Shown here: positions 42,723-52,300 of the stretch, in pieces
Layout of the letters: each line of letters begins with the position of its first letter
How positions within the stretch are numbered: position 1 is the stretch's first letter
Assembly: GCF_900143515.1 (NCBI RefSeq)
Contig: NZ_FSQT01000002.1
Location: 3,225,501 to 3,289,500 of the forward strand
From: Micromonospora cremea
GTDB taxonomy: Bacteria; Actinomycetota; Actinomycetes; Mycobacteriales; Micromonosporaceae
Reading direction: 5' to 3'
Length of the DNA: 64,000 nucleotides
The notes under the pieces: model-generated
The model's database searches: none
Told to the model about the DNA's origin: nothing
What the model saw: only the letters and a program-made list of their open reading frames with translations
Program-made: the position numbers and the translations under genes

Positions 42723-43532
42723 ATGTCGAGCGTGTCTAACGGGGGTTGGCAGCCTCCATCAGCGCCCCCGAGTCCGGCGGCGAGCCTCGGCTGGCGGATC
42801 CGGCACAGCCTCTGGCTGCTGCTGCCTGTTGCCGGCTGCGGCTTCCTGGCCGGCGCCGGGTTCCTCTACGTCGGCCTGCGCGCCCGGCGTCCGGCCTGGT
42901 GGATTGCGGGCATCGTCTACCTGGTGATCGGCTGGACATCCTTCGCCACTGTCGGTGAGGCGGACAAGACAAGCACCCTGAGCACGGTGGCAGCCGTCGT
43001 GCTCATGGCGCTGTGGGTGGCGAGCATCGTGCACGGTTTCGTCATCAACTCGTCCTGGCTGCGCTGGCGGGCCGGCCATGTTCCCTGGTATGCCCGGCCC
43101 CAGGCGCCGCCGCCCACCTGGCCTGGCAGCCAGCACCCACCAGCGCAGGCAGGACCACCGTCCCTGCCCACATCCGTACCGCCAGCCGTCGCCGAGATGA
43201 TGCCGCAGCCCGGCGCCTACTCGGGTAACGGGACCACAGCGGCGCCCGTGCCCTCTCAACCGTCGCCGCTACCAGCGCCGCAACCGCCGTCGGCGCCAAT
43301 GGCCGTGCCCCCGGGGGCCGTGGATGTCAACGCGGCAACGTTCGAACAGCTTGCCGCTCTTGCCCACTTTGACCCGGAGCGTGCGCAGCGGGTGGTGGCC
43401 GAACGGCAGGTGCGCCGCGGGTTCGGCAGCGTGGAGGAGTTCGCGGCCGTCGCGAACCTCGCGCCGCACGAGTTCGCTCATCTCAGAAACCTGTTGACCT
43501 GCGTACCGCAGCAAGGGCTGCCCGCCAGCTAG
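42723..43532 (+). CDS. Membrane protein with ComEA-like helix-hairpin-helix domain
   Basis: 269 residues. Three hydrophobic segments come first (SLWLLLPVAGCGFLAGAGFL, WIAGIVYLVIGWTSFATV, TLSTVAAVVLMALWVASIVH), then a Pro/Ala-rich linker (about 120-195), then a C-terminal HhH pair (VDVNAATFEQLAALAHFDPE, AQRVVAERQVRRGFGSVEEF) as in ComEA and competence-like proteins, with the initial VDVNAA motif. It is probably membrane-anchored and binds DNA or protein. ggagcggt precedes the start ATG. No partner competence genes nearby. Confidence 0.8.
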   Translation: MSSVSNGGWQPPSAPPSPAASLGWRIRHSLWLLLPVAGCGFLAGAGFLYVGLRARRPAWWIAGIVYLVIGWTSFATVGEADKTSTLSTVAAVVLMALWVASIVHGFVINSSWLRWRAGHVPWYARPQAPPPTWPGSQHPPAQAGPPSLPTSVPPAVAEMMPQPGAYSGNGTTAAPVPSQPSPLPAPQPPSAPMAVPPGAVDVNAATFEQLAALAHFDPERAQRVVAERQVRRGFGSVEEFAAVANLAPHEFAHLRNLLTCVPQQGLPAS

Positions 43533-43705
43533 CCGCCTTCACCGAGCCGCATATTCGATGTGACCTCGACCCGACCGTGGCATACGCCTGCCTGATCGCA
43601 GACACCGACGCCGTTCCGCTCTGCACGTCGCGCCTGCCGAGGCGGTGGCATTGGCTCTCGCCGGCCAACATCCCCCGAGCTGGGCAGGGCCCAGGCAAAG
43701 TCGTC

Positions 43706-44100
43706 AGGTGATGCCGAGTAGGGCCAGCAGTGGACGGCTGCCGCGGGTGTGGTGGCGGTGGGCGGCGGCGATGTTGGTGACGTCGGCGTTGCGGAGGGCG
43801 GCCATGACCTGGGGCTCGATGCCGTGCGGATCTGGGAGCGGTCTTCGTCGTAGGTCACGTCGCGGACCCAGTGAATCTTGTTTCCGGCCGACCAGTGGCC
43901 GCGGGTCCAATCGGCCAGGTGGGCGGGTTTCGGCCCGTGCACGAGTAGGTCGGTGATGGCGTAGACGGTTTCGGTGGTGGTGCGTTTCGGCTGGTCCAGG
44001 CGCCGGCGACGGTGTCGGATCTGCAGCGCTTGCGCGGCGTGTGGGGAGTCGATGCCGGTGGCGAAAGCTCTGCGTCCGTGCCGGCCAACGTGGACATGCG
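43706..44100 (-). pseudogene. ISAs1-family transposase, C-terminal relic
   Basis: The stretch KPAHLADWTRGHWSAGNK and KIHWVRDVTYDEDRSQIRT is the ISAs1 transposase signature. After a frameshift near 43820 the chain continues QVMAALRNADVTNIAAAHRH to ALLGIT and a stop at about 43706. The N-terminal two thirds and both ends of the element are missing. Confidence 0.8.
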
Positions 44101-44151
44101 CTATCGGCCACCCGGCGAGACATCCCGGCCCAGCGGCGCATCCCTCAACGC

Positions 44152-44195
44152 GCGGTATACCTGGGAGTGATAGTTATGACTCCCAGGTATACCGC
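44152..44195. repeat. Perfect 17-bp inverted repeat
   Basis: gcggtatacctgggagt (44152-44168) and actcccaggtataccgc (44179-44195) are exact inverses around gatagttatg. The arms include gtatac palindromes. It stands between the ISAs1 relic and the AbiEii remnant with no gene in reading orientation except a possible 22-codon ORF starting inside the loop (ATG 44177). The role could be an operator, the foot of a mobile-element end, or an RNA hairpin; no U-tract follows. Confidence 0.6.
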
Positions 44196-44250
44196 TCATC
44201 AGGACAAGGCCAGCCGTCGAGCCGAGCCCTACCGCGAGACCTGAGGCCCT

Positions 44251-44690
44251 TCACTTAGCCGTCCAATGCGAGGTCGTCGCGATCCAGGCCCGGCCTCGGG
44301 AAAGCCCGGTCACGGCAGGGTCGGCAAGCGCAAACACCTGCTGTAGGACCTCGGCGAAGTCCTGGGGAAGACGATCGTCGAGGCGGTGCTTACGCCGCCA
44401 GGCGGCCCAGCGCGACTGCGCCAAGATCCCGTAACTATCAAGCGCCTGGCTCAGCGGCACGAGCGTCACCTCGCGATATTCCGCGACCCGCTGCAGAGCC
44501 GCCACCAGATCGTCGCCGTCGACGTCGTGTCTGCGTGACAGGAGGTAGACGTCGGCGAAATCGCGCCAACGGGTATTGGCCTCACCGCGCTGCAACGCCG
44601 TCACCAGCTTTTCCGCGTGCGGCGGGCCAGATTCTGAAGGTCGAGGTAGGCGCGACCGCCAACTGTGGCGCGGGTCGGACGTGCGGTCAC
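44251..44690 (-). pseudogene. AbiEii-type nucleotidyltransferase toxin with large internal deletion
   Basis: GTG 44690 overlaps the AbiEi stop (GTGA). The first ~20 residues (RPTRATVGGRAYLDLQNLAR) are a normal AbiEii start. Then the sequence jumps into the C-terminal region (KLVTALQRGEANTRWRDFAD then VYLLSRRHDVDGDDLVAALQ ... RWAAWRRKHRLDDRLPQDFA) in another frame. The missing ~130-150 residues include the NTP-transferase core (GG...D-x-D motif), so the toxin cannot work. Confidence 0.8.
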
Positions 44691-45295
44691 AGCAGGATCT
44701 CCAGTGCCTCTCGGAGCGGTCGCTCTGCCTTGGGGAACTCCCGAGCGATCGTCAACAGCTTCGATGGTGATGCGTTGGGCCGTCTCAACCAACGCCGCAG
44801 CGCCGCGTACGCCAGGTCTGGTCCCTCACGGTGCCGTAGCCGGATCGCGTCAACGATGCTGCGCTCCGGGCCGTAGAGCCCGATGGAGATCTCCAGATCA
44901 AGCGGCAGCTCCGTACGCCCGATCTCGAAGGTCGTCGGGTCAAACCAATGCCAGGTGACGGGTGCGGTTGTAGCCGGCCGATGACGCCCACGGGGTAGTG
45001 CGACATCGATGCGGGAGGGGATTTCGTCAGTGAGGCCGTGACGAGCTAGCGCGGTGGTCAGGCACAGCGTGCCTGAGGGGGCGCGGCGGGCGAGTTCTAT
45101 GAGGTCGAGGTCGACGATTGCGGCGTCATGCCGCCGGTAGAGACCGCGACCGACAGATGCGATGAGCCCTTGATCCCTCAACCGGTACAGCTGCCACTCG
45201 GAGAGGCCAGCGTCGAGGGCCTCGGAGTAGCTGAATGTGACCGGGAGGGCGCTAAGGGGGGAGCCCCCGGTTTCTGATCTTTCCTCCGACCCCAC
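44687..45295 (-). CDS. abiEi: AbiEi-type antitoxin/transcriptional regulator
   Basis: 202 residues from GTG 45295. The N-terminal winged-helix AbiEi_4-type domain is clear: SYSEALDAGLSEWQLYRLRD, QGLIASVGRGLYRR, followed by DLDLIELARRAPSGTLCLTT, ALARHGLTDEIPSRIDVALP and the C-terminal ISIGLYGPERSIVDAIRLRH. AbiEi neutralises and autoregulates the AbiEii toxin. Here the toxin is destroyed, so the antitoxin is an orphan that may persist as a regulator or as protection against related toxins. No Shine-Dalgarno is obvious. Confidence 0.85.
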   Translation of the reverse strand: MGSEERSETGGSPLSALPVTFSYSEALDAGLSEWQLYRLRDQGLIASVGRGLYRRHDAAIVDLDLIELARRAPSGTLCLTTALARHGLTDEIPSRIDVALPRGRHRPATTAPVTWHWFDPTTFEIGRTELPLDLEISIGLYGPERSIVDAIRLRHREGPDLAYAALRRWLRRPNASPSKLLTIAREFPKAERPLREALEILL

Positions 45296-45501
45296 AAGGA
45301 AACTCTATACACATCGCCGAAACCTGTAGTGGATTTCCTTGGTGAGATCTACGTCGTCCGTTACACCGACGTAGTCGGTTTGGGGATAATGCCTGGTCAG
45401 GCCGCTACCTACCGTGAACCCGTCATCACGATCGGCCCTGGTGTCGGCACCGGTTCCCCCGAACCGGGCAGTCGCCACCGGGGCCTCAGACGGGAGAAAA
45501 T

Positions 45502-46406
45502 ATGCGTGATCAGAAGGAATCCCGGCGGTTCGGCGCCCGAGCGTCCGTACTCGTGCTCGGTCTCGTCGCGGCCGGAGCGGTGGTCACTCCGGCGAGCCCG
45601 GCGTCCGCCGCGGTCCCCGGCCTGGTGCGGATCTCCGCGACCAGCGTCACCAACTCCGCCGACTTCCACAGCGCCACCGCGACCTGCCCGGTCGGCAAGG
45701 TGCTGACCGGTACGGGCTACGAGCTGAACGGCGTCACCGGTGAGGGCGTCGTCGAGACCTACGCCCCAACGGCGGCCCGGCCACCGCGCCGACGGCCGTC
45801 ACCGTGGGCGCCTACGAGACGGAGGCGTTCGCCGGCAGCTGGTCGGTGACGGCGTACGCGATCTGCGCCAACAACCCGCTGCCCGGCCTGGTGCGGGTCT
45901 CCACCACCAGCGTCAGCAACTCGGCAGACTTCCACAGCATCACGGCCACCTGCCCGCCCGGCAAGGTGCTCACCGGTACGGGCTACGAGCTGAACGGGGT
46001 CACCGGTGAGGGTGTTGTCGACGACTTCCGCCCCAACGGAGGTGTCGCGGCGGCGCCCACCTCGGTGAACGTCGGCGCCTACGAGTCCGACGCCACCGCC
46101 CTGAACTGGTCCGCGACCGCGTACGCCATCTGCGCCAACCCGCTGCCCGGCCTGGTGCGGACATCCGCGGTAGGTGCCAGCAACTCCCTCGACTTCCGCA
46201 GTGTCGTCGCGACCTGCCCGGTCGGGAAGGTGCTGACCGGTGCCGGCTACGAGCTGAACGGGGTCACTGGCGAGGGCATCGTGGACGACTTCCGCCCCAA
46301 CGGTGGTCCCGCGACCGCCCCGACGTCGGCCTCGGGTGCATACGAGGAGGACGCGTTCGCCGGCAACTGGTCAGACACGACGTACGCCATCTGCGCCACG
46401 GCGTAA
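45502..46406 (+). pseudogene. Secreted protein with three tandem ~85-residue repeats, frameshifted once
   Basis: A Sec-type signal peptide (RRFGARASVLVLGLVAAGAV ... PASAA) is followed by three repeats, each reading PGLVR-S..SV-NS-DF-S, ATCPVGKVLTGTGYELNGVT, GEG-V and ending PNGG-A-APT...GAYE...W...YAICA. Repeat 1 is interrupted near 45763, where one C is missing from taccgcccc; from 45804 the frame is correct. Without it only ~115 residues are made. Probably an extracellular or cell-surface protein. Either a recent frameshift or a sequencing error. Confidence 0.75.
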
Positions 46407-46424
46407 CCACATCTCATCCGGTGT

Positions 46425-46452
46425 AGCCGCCCCGCGAACGCGCGGGGCGGCT
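46425..46452 (+). terminator. Hairpin terminator after secreted-repeat gene
   Basis: agccgccccgcg (46425-46436) pairs perfectly with cgcggggcggct (46441-46452) around aacg, 19 bp after the stop. No U-tract follows, which is common for actinomycete terminators. The following 46453-46746 holds no supported gene. Confidence 0.7.
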
Positions 46453-46746
46453 GAACCGTTGACGTGTCAGATCAGGAGCCGCCCTGACGGTGTACCCGTC
46501 CCTCCCGGGCGACAGTGGATCGGCCCTGGTCGCGTTCCGTGCCGGCGGCGCCGGTCGCGGTACGGCGGTTCCGCATGTCCGGCGAGTGCTCCATGGGCGA
46601 ACCCTGGCGGCCCGGAGCGCCGCTGCCCGGATGCCGCCGGCCTCGCGCCGACTCGCCGCCGCTGTCGTGTTTGTTCTGCTTGTGGCTACCCATGCATCGC
46701 GCGTACCCGGTCGCCGGGCGGCTAGTCACGAGCCGACCTGCGGACG

Positions 46747-47556
46747 TCAGCCGTTGGGTGTCCGTGAGGTGGGCAGGACTGGGGTCGTTCTTTGCAGCCG
46801 CTCGCGTTGCTCCAACGGGAGCCATTCACCCTCGGGATCGAGCAGTTCGATGAGCTCGACGAGTTCATTCTGTAGGCGTACCAGCCGCTCGTTTCCGCGC
46901 TGGCCTCGGGCTTCCACGTCGTCCACCTCCTTGAGGAGGCGGGCGAACCAGGACGCGAACGTCGGGTCGGTGTTGAGGCGGTCGCAGAAGGCCGCGTATC
47001 CCAGTACCTCTGTCACTGCGCCCTCAGGCGACTCGACCCGGTTGAGCATGACTTCGCCGATGGCGCGCTGGTGTCCCCTGAACACGCGGAACGGACCGGG
47101 CAGGGCGTCGGTCGCCAAGGGATGGTGAATCCGCTGGATTGCTGTGAAGAGCTCCTTGGTGCTCTTCACAGATTCAAGATCGAGGAAGCGCTGTTCCCGG
47201 TGGAGGACCTCCAGCCAGGCCAGGTGCTCGGCGAGGACGTACACGGTGTTGTGGCGGACGTAGTGCTGGTCCTCGCTGTCGCCGGAGTGCAGGTACTGGC
47301 GCAGGAGGTTTCGGCTGAGCGCGTTGTGCAGCCGATCCTGCAGCGCCTCGGCTGACCACAGCAGTGGCACCCGGTAACGCCGGAACAACTCCTCGGCGAG
47401 TTCCACCTTGTCGCGGCTGCGTGCCTGCTCCTGCAGGCGGTGGGTGACGACGGCAGTCCGATACGTCACCGCCACGCTGATCAGCGACACGGCGGCGGAC
47501 ACCACCGCGATGACGATTTCTGGCCCCATGGCGGACAGCTTGCCTGGCCCCTTCAC
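46747..47556 (-). CDS. Membrane-anchored hypothetical protein
   Basis: 269 residues from GTG 47556, or 260 from ATG 47529. One N-terminal membrane segment (GPEIVIAVVSAAVSLISVAV) is followed by a helical cytoplasmic region (HRLQEQARSRDKVELAEELF, LLWSAEALQDRLHNALSRNL, VRHNTVYVLAEHLAWLEVL, LLKEVDDVEARGQRGNERLV). The layout is that of a small bacterial family with an N-terminal anchor and HEPN-like helices, but no catalytic residues are evident. Function unknown. Confidence 0.65.
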   Translation of the reverse strand: MKGPGKLSAMGPEIVIAVVSAAVSLISVAVTYRTAVVTHRLQEQARSRDKVELAEELFRRYRVPLLWSAEALQDRLHNALSRNLLRQYLHSGDSEDQHYVRHNTVYVLAEHLAWLEVLHREQRFLDLESVKSTKELFTAIQRIHHPLATDALPGPFRVFRGHQRAIGEVMLNRVESPEGAVTEVLGYAAFCDRLNTDPTFASWFARLLKEVDDVEARGQRGNERLVRLQNELVELIELLDPEGEWLPLEQRERLQRTTPVLPTSRTPNG

Positions 47557-47719
47557 CGCGGGATGCGTTCGACTCGCCGATCTGACAGTGCGTGGATGCG
47601 CGTAGGGCAGGCAGGCGTTCGATAACGCGATATGCCGTCAGCGGACGGCGTGCCCAAGTGCCCGACCGTAGCGTCCGAACGGTGCAGGTCCACAAGCGCG
47701 CGATCTGAGAGAGGCGACC

Positions 47720-48355
47720 GTGCAGATGACCGAAGGTGTGGTTTTACCGGGGGAGCAGGCCCCAATAACCGTGAAACTGAACCGGTGGCGGGCGGCGCTG
47801 CCGTCGGACGCCTGGCCCGATAACCTCCCGTCGAGTGGCGAGGTCTGGCGGCGCGACGTATTCGCCGTTGCCGATGCGTGCCGGGCCGGCTCCGCGAGCC
47901 CCCGCCAGCTCCTGACCGCCGTGCTGATCTGGGGCTACGGACCCATCGGGTACGGGCCGTGGCGCACCGCCAGGTCGCTCGGCGCCGACCCGGAGGGCAA
48001 ACGTCTGGGGTACGCGCTTGAGGAGGTGTCCGCGTCAGCGCCAGATGAGGACGCGCTGCGCACGGCGTACCGCCGCTTCCGCGAGCCCAACCACGCTCGC
48101 CTGCCGTGGTTGGGGCCGGGATTGTTCACGAAGGTCCTCTACTTCGTCGGCTACCGGCGAGGGGTGGGCGGTGTGCAGCCGCTGATCCTCGACCGTGTCG
48201 TGGCGAGCCGTCTCCCTGCCGAGGCCGGTGTCAGCCGTCAATCCGACTGGTTGTTCGAGGAGTGGCTCGCGTACCTGTGCTGGGCGGCCGATCAGGCTCA
48301 GGCCCGAGGCATTGAGCCAGACGCGGTGGAGATGGCTGTCGTCCACGACCGCTGA
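47720..48355 (+). CDS. OGG-fold (HhH-GPD-like) DNA glycosylase family protein
   Basis: 211 residues. The HhH-GPD hallmark is the helix-turn-helix LPWLGPGLFTKVLYFVGYRR with a Lys (catalytic in OGG) and LILDRVVASRLPAEAG with the Asp, spaced as in OGG/Nth. N-terminal part: VKLNRWRAALPSDAWPDNL, GEVWRRDVFAVADACRAG. The PF-type 'OGG fold' family in actinomycetes has been annotated as 8-oxoguanine glycosylase-like without evidence for substrate. It may excise modified bases or act on foreign DNA. The start at 47720 has a distant gaggcgac motif. Confidence 0.75.
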   Translation: MQMTEGVVLPGEQAPITVKLNRWRAALPSDAWPDNLPSSGEVWRRDVFAVADACRAGSASPRQLLTAVLIWGYGPIGYGPWRTARSLGADPEGKRLGYALEEVSASAPDEDALRTAYRRFREPNHARLPWLGPGLFTKVLYFVGYRRGVGGVQPLILDRVVASRLPAEAGVSRQSDWLFEEWLAYLCWAADQAQARGIEPDAVEMAVVHDR

Positions 48356-48360
48356 GGCGG

Positions 48361-48729
48361 CTACGCCATGGCGCGGAGGCGGGCGTCGAGGGCATCGAGG
48401 TCGGGGACGAACCAGATGTGCTCGGCCCGGTTCGACTCGTGCACCAGGGCGCGCAGCGCCGAGCTCTCCGCCAGGTGAGCCGAGATGTCGCCGACCACGG
48501 CCAGTCGTAGCCGGTAGTTGACGAACTTCTGCATCACCTCGCCGGCGAAGCGGGTGCCCAGCGAGAAGAAGCGTTCGTCGAACCGGTTGGCCGGTACGGC
48601 CACCACCTGGGCGCCGAGGAAAGCGGCGCCGATGAGGTCCAACGCGTCCTGCTCGGTGGCCACCGGCGGGCCGGCCGGGTCGCACACCAGCACCTGCACC
48701 CCGGCGCATTCCTGGACCTCGTCAGGCAT
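48361..48729 (-). CDS. DUF4180-family protein
   Basis: 122 residues: VQVLVCDPAGPPVATEQDAL, DLIGAAFLGAQVVAVPANRF, DERFFSLGTRFAGEVMQKFV and NYRLRLAVVGDISAHLAESS. This is the DUF4180 pattern, a STAS-like fold frequently paired with an excisionase/MerR-type HTH gene. The start overlaps the end of the HTH gene by 8 bp, so the two are an operon. Function unknown. Confidence 0.8.
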   Translation of the reverse strand: MPDEVQECAGVQVLVCDPAGPPVATEQDALDLIGAAFLGAQVVAVPANRFDERFFSLGTRFAGEVMQKFVNYRLRLAVVGDISAHLAESSALRALVHESNRAEHIWFVPDLDALDARLRAMA

Positions 48730-49174
48730 CGTTGACCTCCCGGTCGAATAGGCCGTTGTCGGCGTTGAGTACGGCGTCGAGCAGGTGCAGCAGCTCGGCG
48801 GTCGCGGCGGGGTCGCCGAGGATGATGATCTTCATGCGGTGCCGCTCCTCGTCGTGCACGGTCTGCACCCGCAGAGCGTTGGCCGGGTCGTGGCCAGTGT
48901 TGGCGCTGGCGAGCACGAGAGTGCCGAGCCGGTCGGCGGCGGCCCGGTCGACGCCGTCGATCTGCACGATGCTCGACACCTCCGCCGCCGCGGTGGTGGT
49001 CGTGGCGGCTCGGGCCTGCCCGGTGAGCGCGTCGAGGTCACGGGCGGCGATCCGGTACTGCTTGCCGATCCGCACCGCCTTCAGCCGGCCGGAGCGGATG
49101 TAGCCGCGCACGGTGCGCACGTGCAGCCCGAGCCGCTCGGCGACCTGCTCGACCGAGTGCATGTCTTCCTTCAT
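48722..49174 (-). CDS. Excisionase-type (helix-turn-helix_17) regulator
   Basis: 150 residues from ATG 49174 with gggagcg before it. The N-terminal HTH (SVEQVAERLGLHVRTVRGYI, RSGRLKAVRIGKQYRI) is excisionase/MerR-like. The C-terminal ~85 residues (VRIQIDGVDRAAADRLGTLV-like, MKIIILGDPAATAELLHLL) form a separate domain. It probably regulates itself and DUF4180. A CTCCCC...GGGGAG inverted repeat with 14 bp between (49177-49202) lies directly upstream. Confidence 0.8.
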   Translation of the reverse strand: MKEDMHSVEQVAERLGLHVRTVRGYIRSGRLKAVRIGKQYRIAARDLDALTGQARAATTTTAAAEVSSIVQIDGVDRAAADRLGTLVLASANTGHDPANALRVQTVHDEERHRMKIIILGDPAATAELLHLLDAVLNADNGLFDREVNDA

Positions 49175-49378
49175 CGCTCCCCATCCTACCCGCATAGGGG
49201 AGGTTAGGGAGTGATGGGGAGTGCGCACGGCATGAGTCGTGGACGACATCAGCTCCAAAGGGCCTGCAACACGCTCCCGGCGGCGCTGCCCGGGACGTCA
49301 TGAGGCTTGAGCTGCGGGGCGGAGACCCGCGCCGAGGATCACCCGGGTGTCAGATGGGTCCAGTACCGTCTGGAAGCC

Positions 49379-52300
49379 ATGGACGCGCGGCTCGGCGACG
49401 CCATCATCGGGCGGGATCATCCCGCAGGTCTGCTGCGCGCTGAGCTGGACCGGGCCGCCACCAGCCACGGCGGTCTCGTCCTGGTCACCGGCGAGCCGGG
49501 CATCGGCAAAACGACATTGGTCACGGCGGCAGCTCGGGAGGCCCGGCAGCGCGGGGCACTCGTGCTGGGTGCCGCCTGCTGGGATTCCGACAGCGCCCCC
49601 GGCTACTGGCCCTGGGTGCAGGTACTGCGCGGCCTACAACGCTCCGCCGACGACTGGTCGGTGGCGCGTCCGACCGCGGAGCCGGCGCTCGCGGCCCTGC
49701 TCGGCGAGGCCGGCACCGGTGCTGAGCAGGCCGGCCGGACCACCAACTGGGCCGGTGTCGACACGGGCGGCGACATCGCCGACCGCGAGGCGTTCGCCCT
49801 GTACGACGCGGTGACCGCCGCGCTGGTCGCGGTCTCCCAGCACCGGCCGGTCGTGGTCGTCCTCGACGACCTGCACTGGGCCGACCCGGCCTCGCTGCGG
49901 CTGCTCGCGTTCGCCGCCCAGCACACCTGGTTCGAACGGCTGCTGCTGATCGGCACCTACCGCGACGCGGAGGTCGAGTCGGGCGAGCACCCGTTGCGCC
50001 CGCTGCTGATGCCGCTGGTCACCAAGGCGACCACGGTCACCCTCACCGGCCTGTCCCGGGACGAGGTGGCCGCGCTGATGGCGCGTACCGCCGGGCGGGA
50101 GCCCGACACTGGCCTGGTCGACGAGGTGCACCGGCGCACCGGGGGCAACCCGTTCTTCATCGAGCAGACCGCCCGGCTGTGGCGCGCCGACGGCGCGGGC
50201 GGCACGATCGCACCCGGCGTACGGGAGGCGGTGCGGCGCCGGTTGGCCCAGTTGCCCGCGCCGGTGGTCGAGGCGCTCACTGTCGCCGCCGTGCTGGGCC
50301 GGGAGTTCCACCGTCGGGTCCTGGCGGCCAGCGCGGCTGCCCCGGCGGCGCAGGTCGACCGGCTGCTGGACCGGGCGGTGACCGCCCGGCTGGTCGTCAG
50401 CCGCGGCGGCGGCCGGTTCGCCTTCGCCCACGACCTGGTCCGGGAGACGCTCTACGACGGGCTCAGCGACGAGGACCGGCGGGCCCGGCACGCCGCGGTC
50501 ATCCGGGCCGTCAACCCACCGGCGGAGCTCAGCGACCTGCTGATCCCGGCCGACCTGGCCCGCCACGCCTACCTGGCGGGCCCCGCGCTCGACCGGGCCC
50601 GGGTCACCGAACTGCTGGTCGCCGCGGGGCGGGACGCGTTCGCCCGGCTCGCCACCGACGAGGCGGGGGTGCACTTTCACCGGGCACTGGAGGTCGTCGA
50701 GGACCCGGCGCAGCGGGTGCGGATCCTCGTCGAGTTCGGTGAGGTGCGCTACCACCACGCCGGCCGGGAGGAGGCGGGGCAACTTCTGGCCGAGGCCGCG
50801 ACGCTGGCCCGTACGCTCGACGACCCTGTGCTGCTGGCCCGCGTCGCGCTCACCGTCCACCGCTCCCGCCAGGTGGAGACCAGGCGCTCGGTGAAGGCGG
50901 CGGAGCTGGTGCGGGAGGCGTACCGGCGGCTCATCGGCGAGCCGGACGGCACCGCGTCGGTCGGCACGTTGATCGCCGACCTGATCACCGCCACCGAGAC
51001 GATCGCCCGCCGGGGCCGGGACGACGAGACGCTCACCTTCAGCCTGTGGGCCCGCCACGACACCACCTGGGGGCTGGGCACCGCAGCGGCCCGGGCGGCA
51101 CTCACCTCCGAGATCCGGGACGTGGCCCGCCGCACCGGCGACCGGGAGACCGAGCTGTGGGCCACCTCGCTGCGCTGGGTGGCACTGCTGGAACTGGGCG
51201 ACCCCCATTTCGTCGAGGAGTTCACCTCCTTCGTCACCGGCGGCGGCCAGGACGACCTCGCCCGACACCGGATGGCCGCAGCCATCGACAGCGGAATCAT
51301 CGCGGCATTTCGGGGTGACTTCGCCGAGGCCGACGAGCGGTTCACCATCCTCACCGACCTCGCCGACCCGGGGCACGCCGAATTCGCGTTCATGGGTCAT
51401 CACGTGCGCTGGTCCCGGCTGCTGCTACAGGGCCGGTTCGACGAGATCGACGCACTGCTGGACGGGTTGGCCCCGACCGACTACCCCTACCGGGAGCTGC
51501 TGCGGGCGATCACCGCGGCCGAGCGCGGCGACGACGAGACGACGGTCCGGCTGACCGCCGGCATCGAAGCCGCCGACATCAGGTACCCACGTCCGGTGTC
51601 GCCGCTCTGGCTGCGGCTGCGCGCGCAGGCCGCCGCCACGGCCCGCGACCCGCAGCGCTGCGACGACGCGCGCGCCGCACTCGCCCCGCACCGTGGAGAG
51701 TGGACGGTAGGGCTCTTCGGCTGCGACATCAGCGGTCCCGTCGACCACTGGCTGGCCGTCGTCGACGCCGCTCAGGAGCGCTGGGACGACGCCATCGCCG
51801 GCTTCGCGGCGGCCCGCGACGCCGCCGACCGGATGGGCTCCCGGCCCTGGTCGCTCATCGCCCGCGTCGGGCTGGCGACCGCCCTGGCCGGCCGTGGCCA
51901 GCCGGGCGACGCCGAGACGCTGGCCGCGCTGAGGGCCACCACCGCCCGGGAGGCCACCGCCCTCGGCATGGCCCAGGTGCTCGACCGACTCGCCGACCCG
52001 GCACCCACCGCCGCCGTCGGGCCGGGTCGGGCCACCGAGCCAGGTCAGGCCGTCGGGCTGCGCCAGGCCGTGTCGGCCGGAGCGCCGGTCGAGGCGTACG
52101 AGTTCCGCCGCGACGGGCTGGTCTGGCAGCTCGCCTACGCCGGCGCTGTCGTACACCTGCCTGACGCCAAGGGGCTGCACGACCTGCACCTGCTGCTGAG
52201 CCGGCCGGGCAGTGACGTCCCGGCGGTCGAGCTGCTCGACCCGGCCGCCGGGCCGGAGCTGGTCGCCGCCCGCCGGATGGGCGGCGATCCGGTTCTCGAC

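Noticed and set aside
49634..51403. 589-codon minus-strand ORF opposite the LAL-like gene
   Set aside because: Antisense shadow with no motif; the plus strand encodes Walker A/B in frame.
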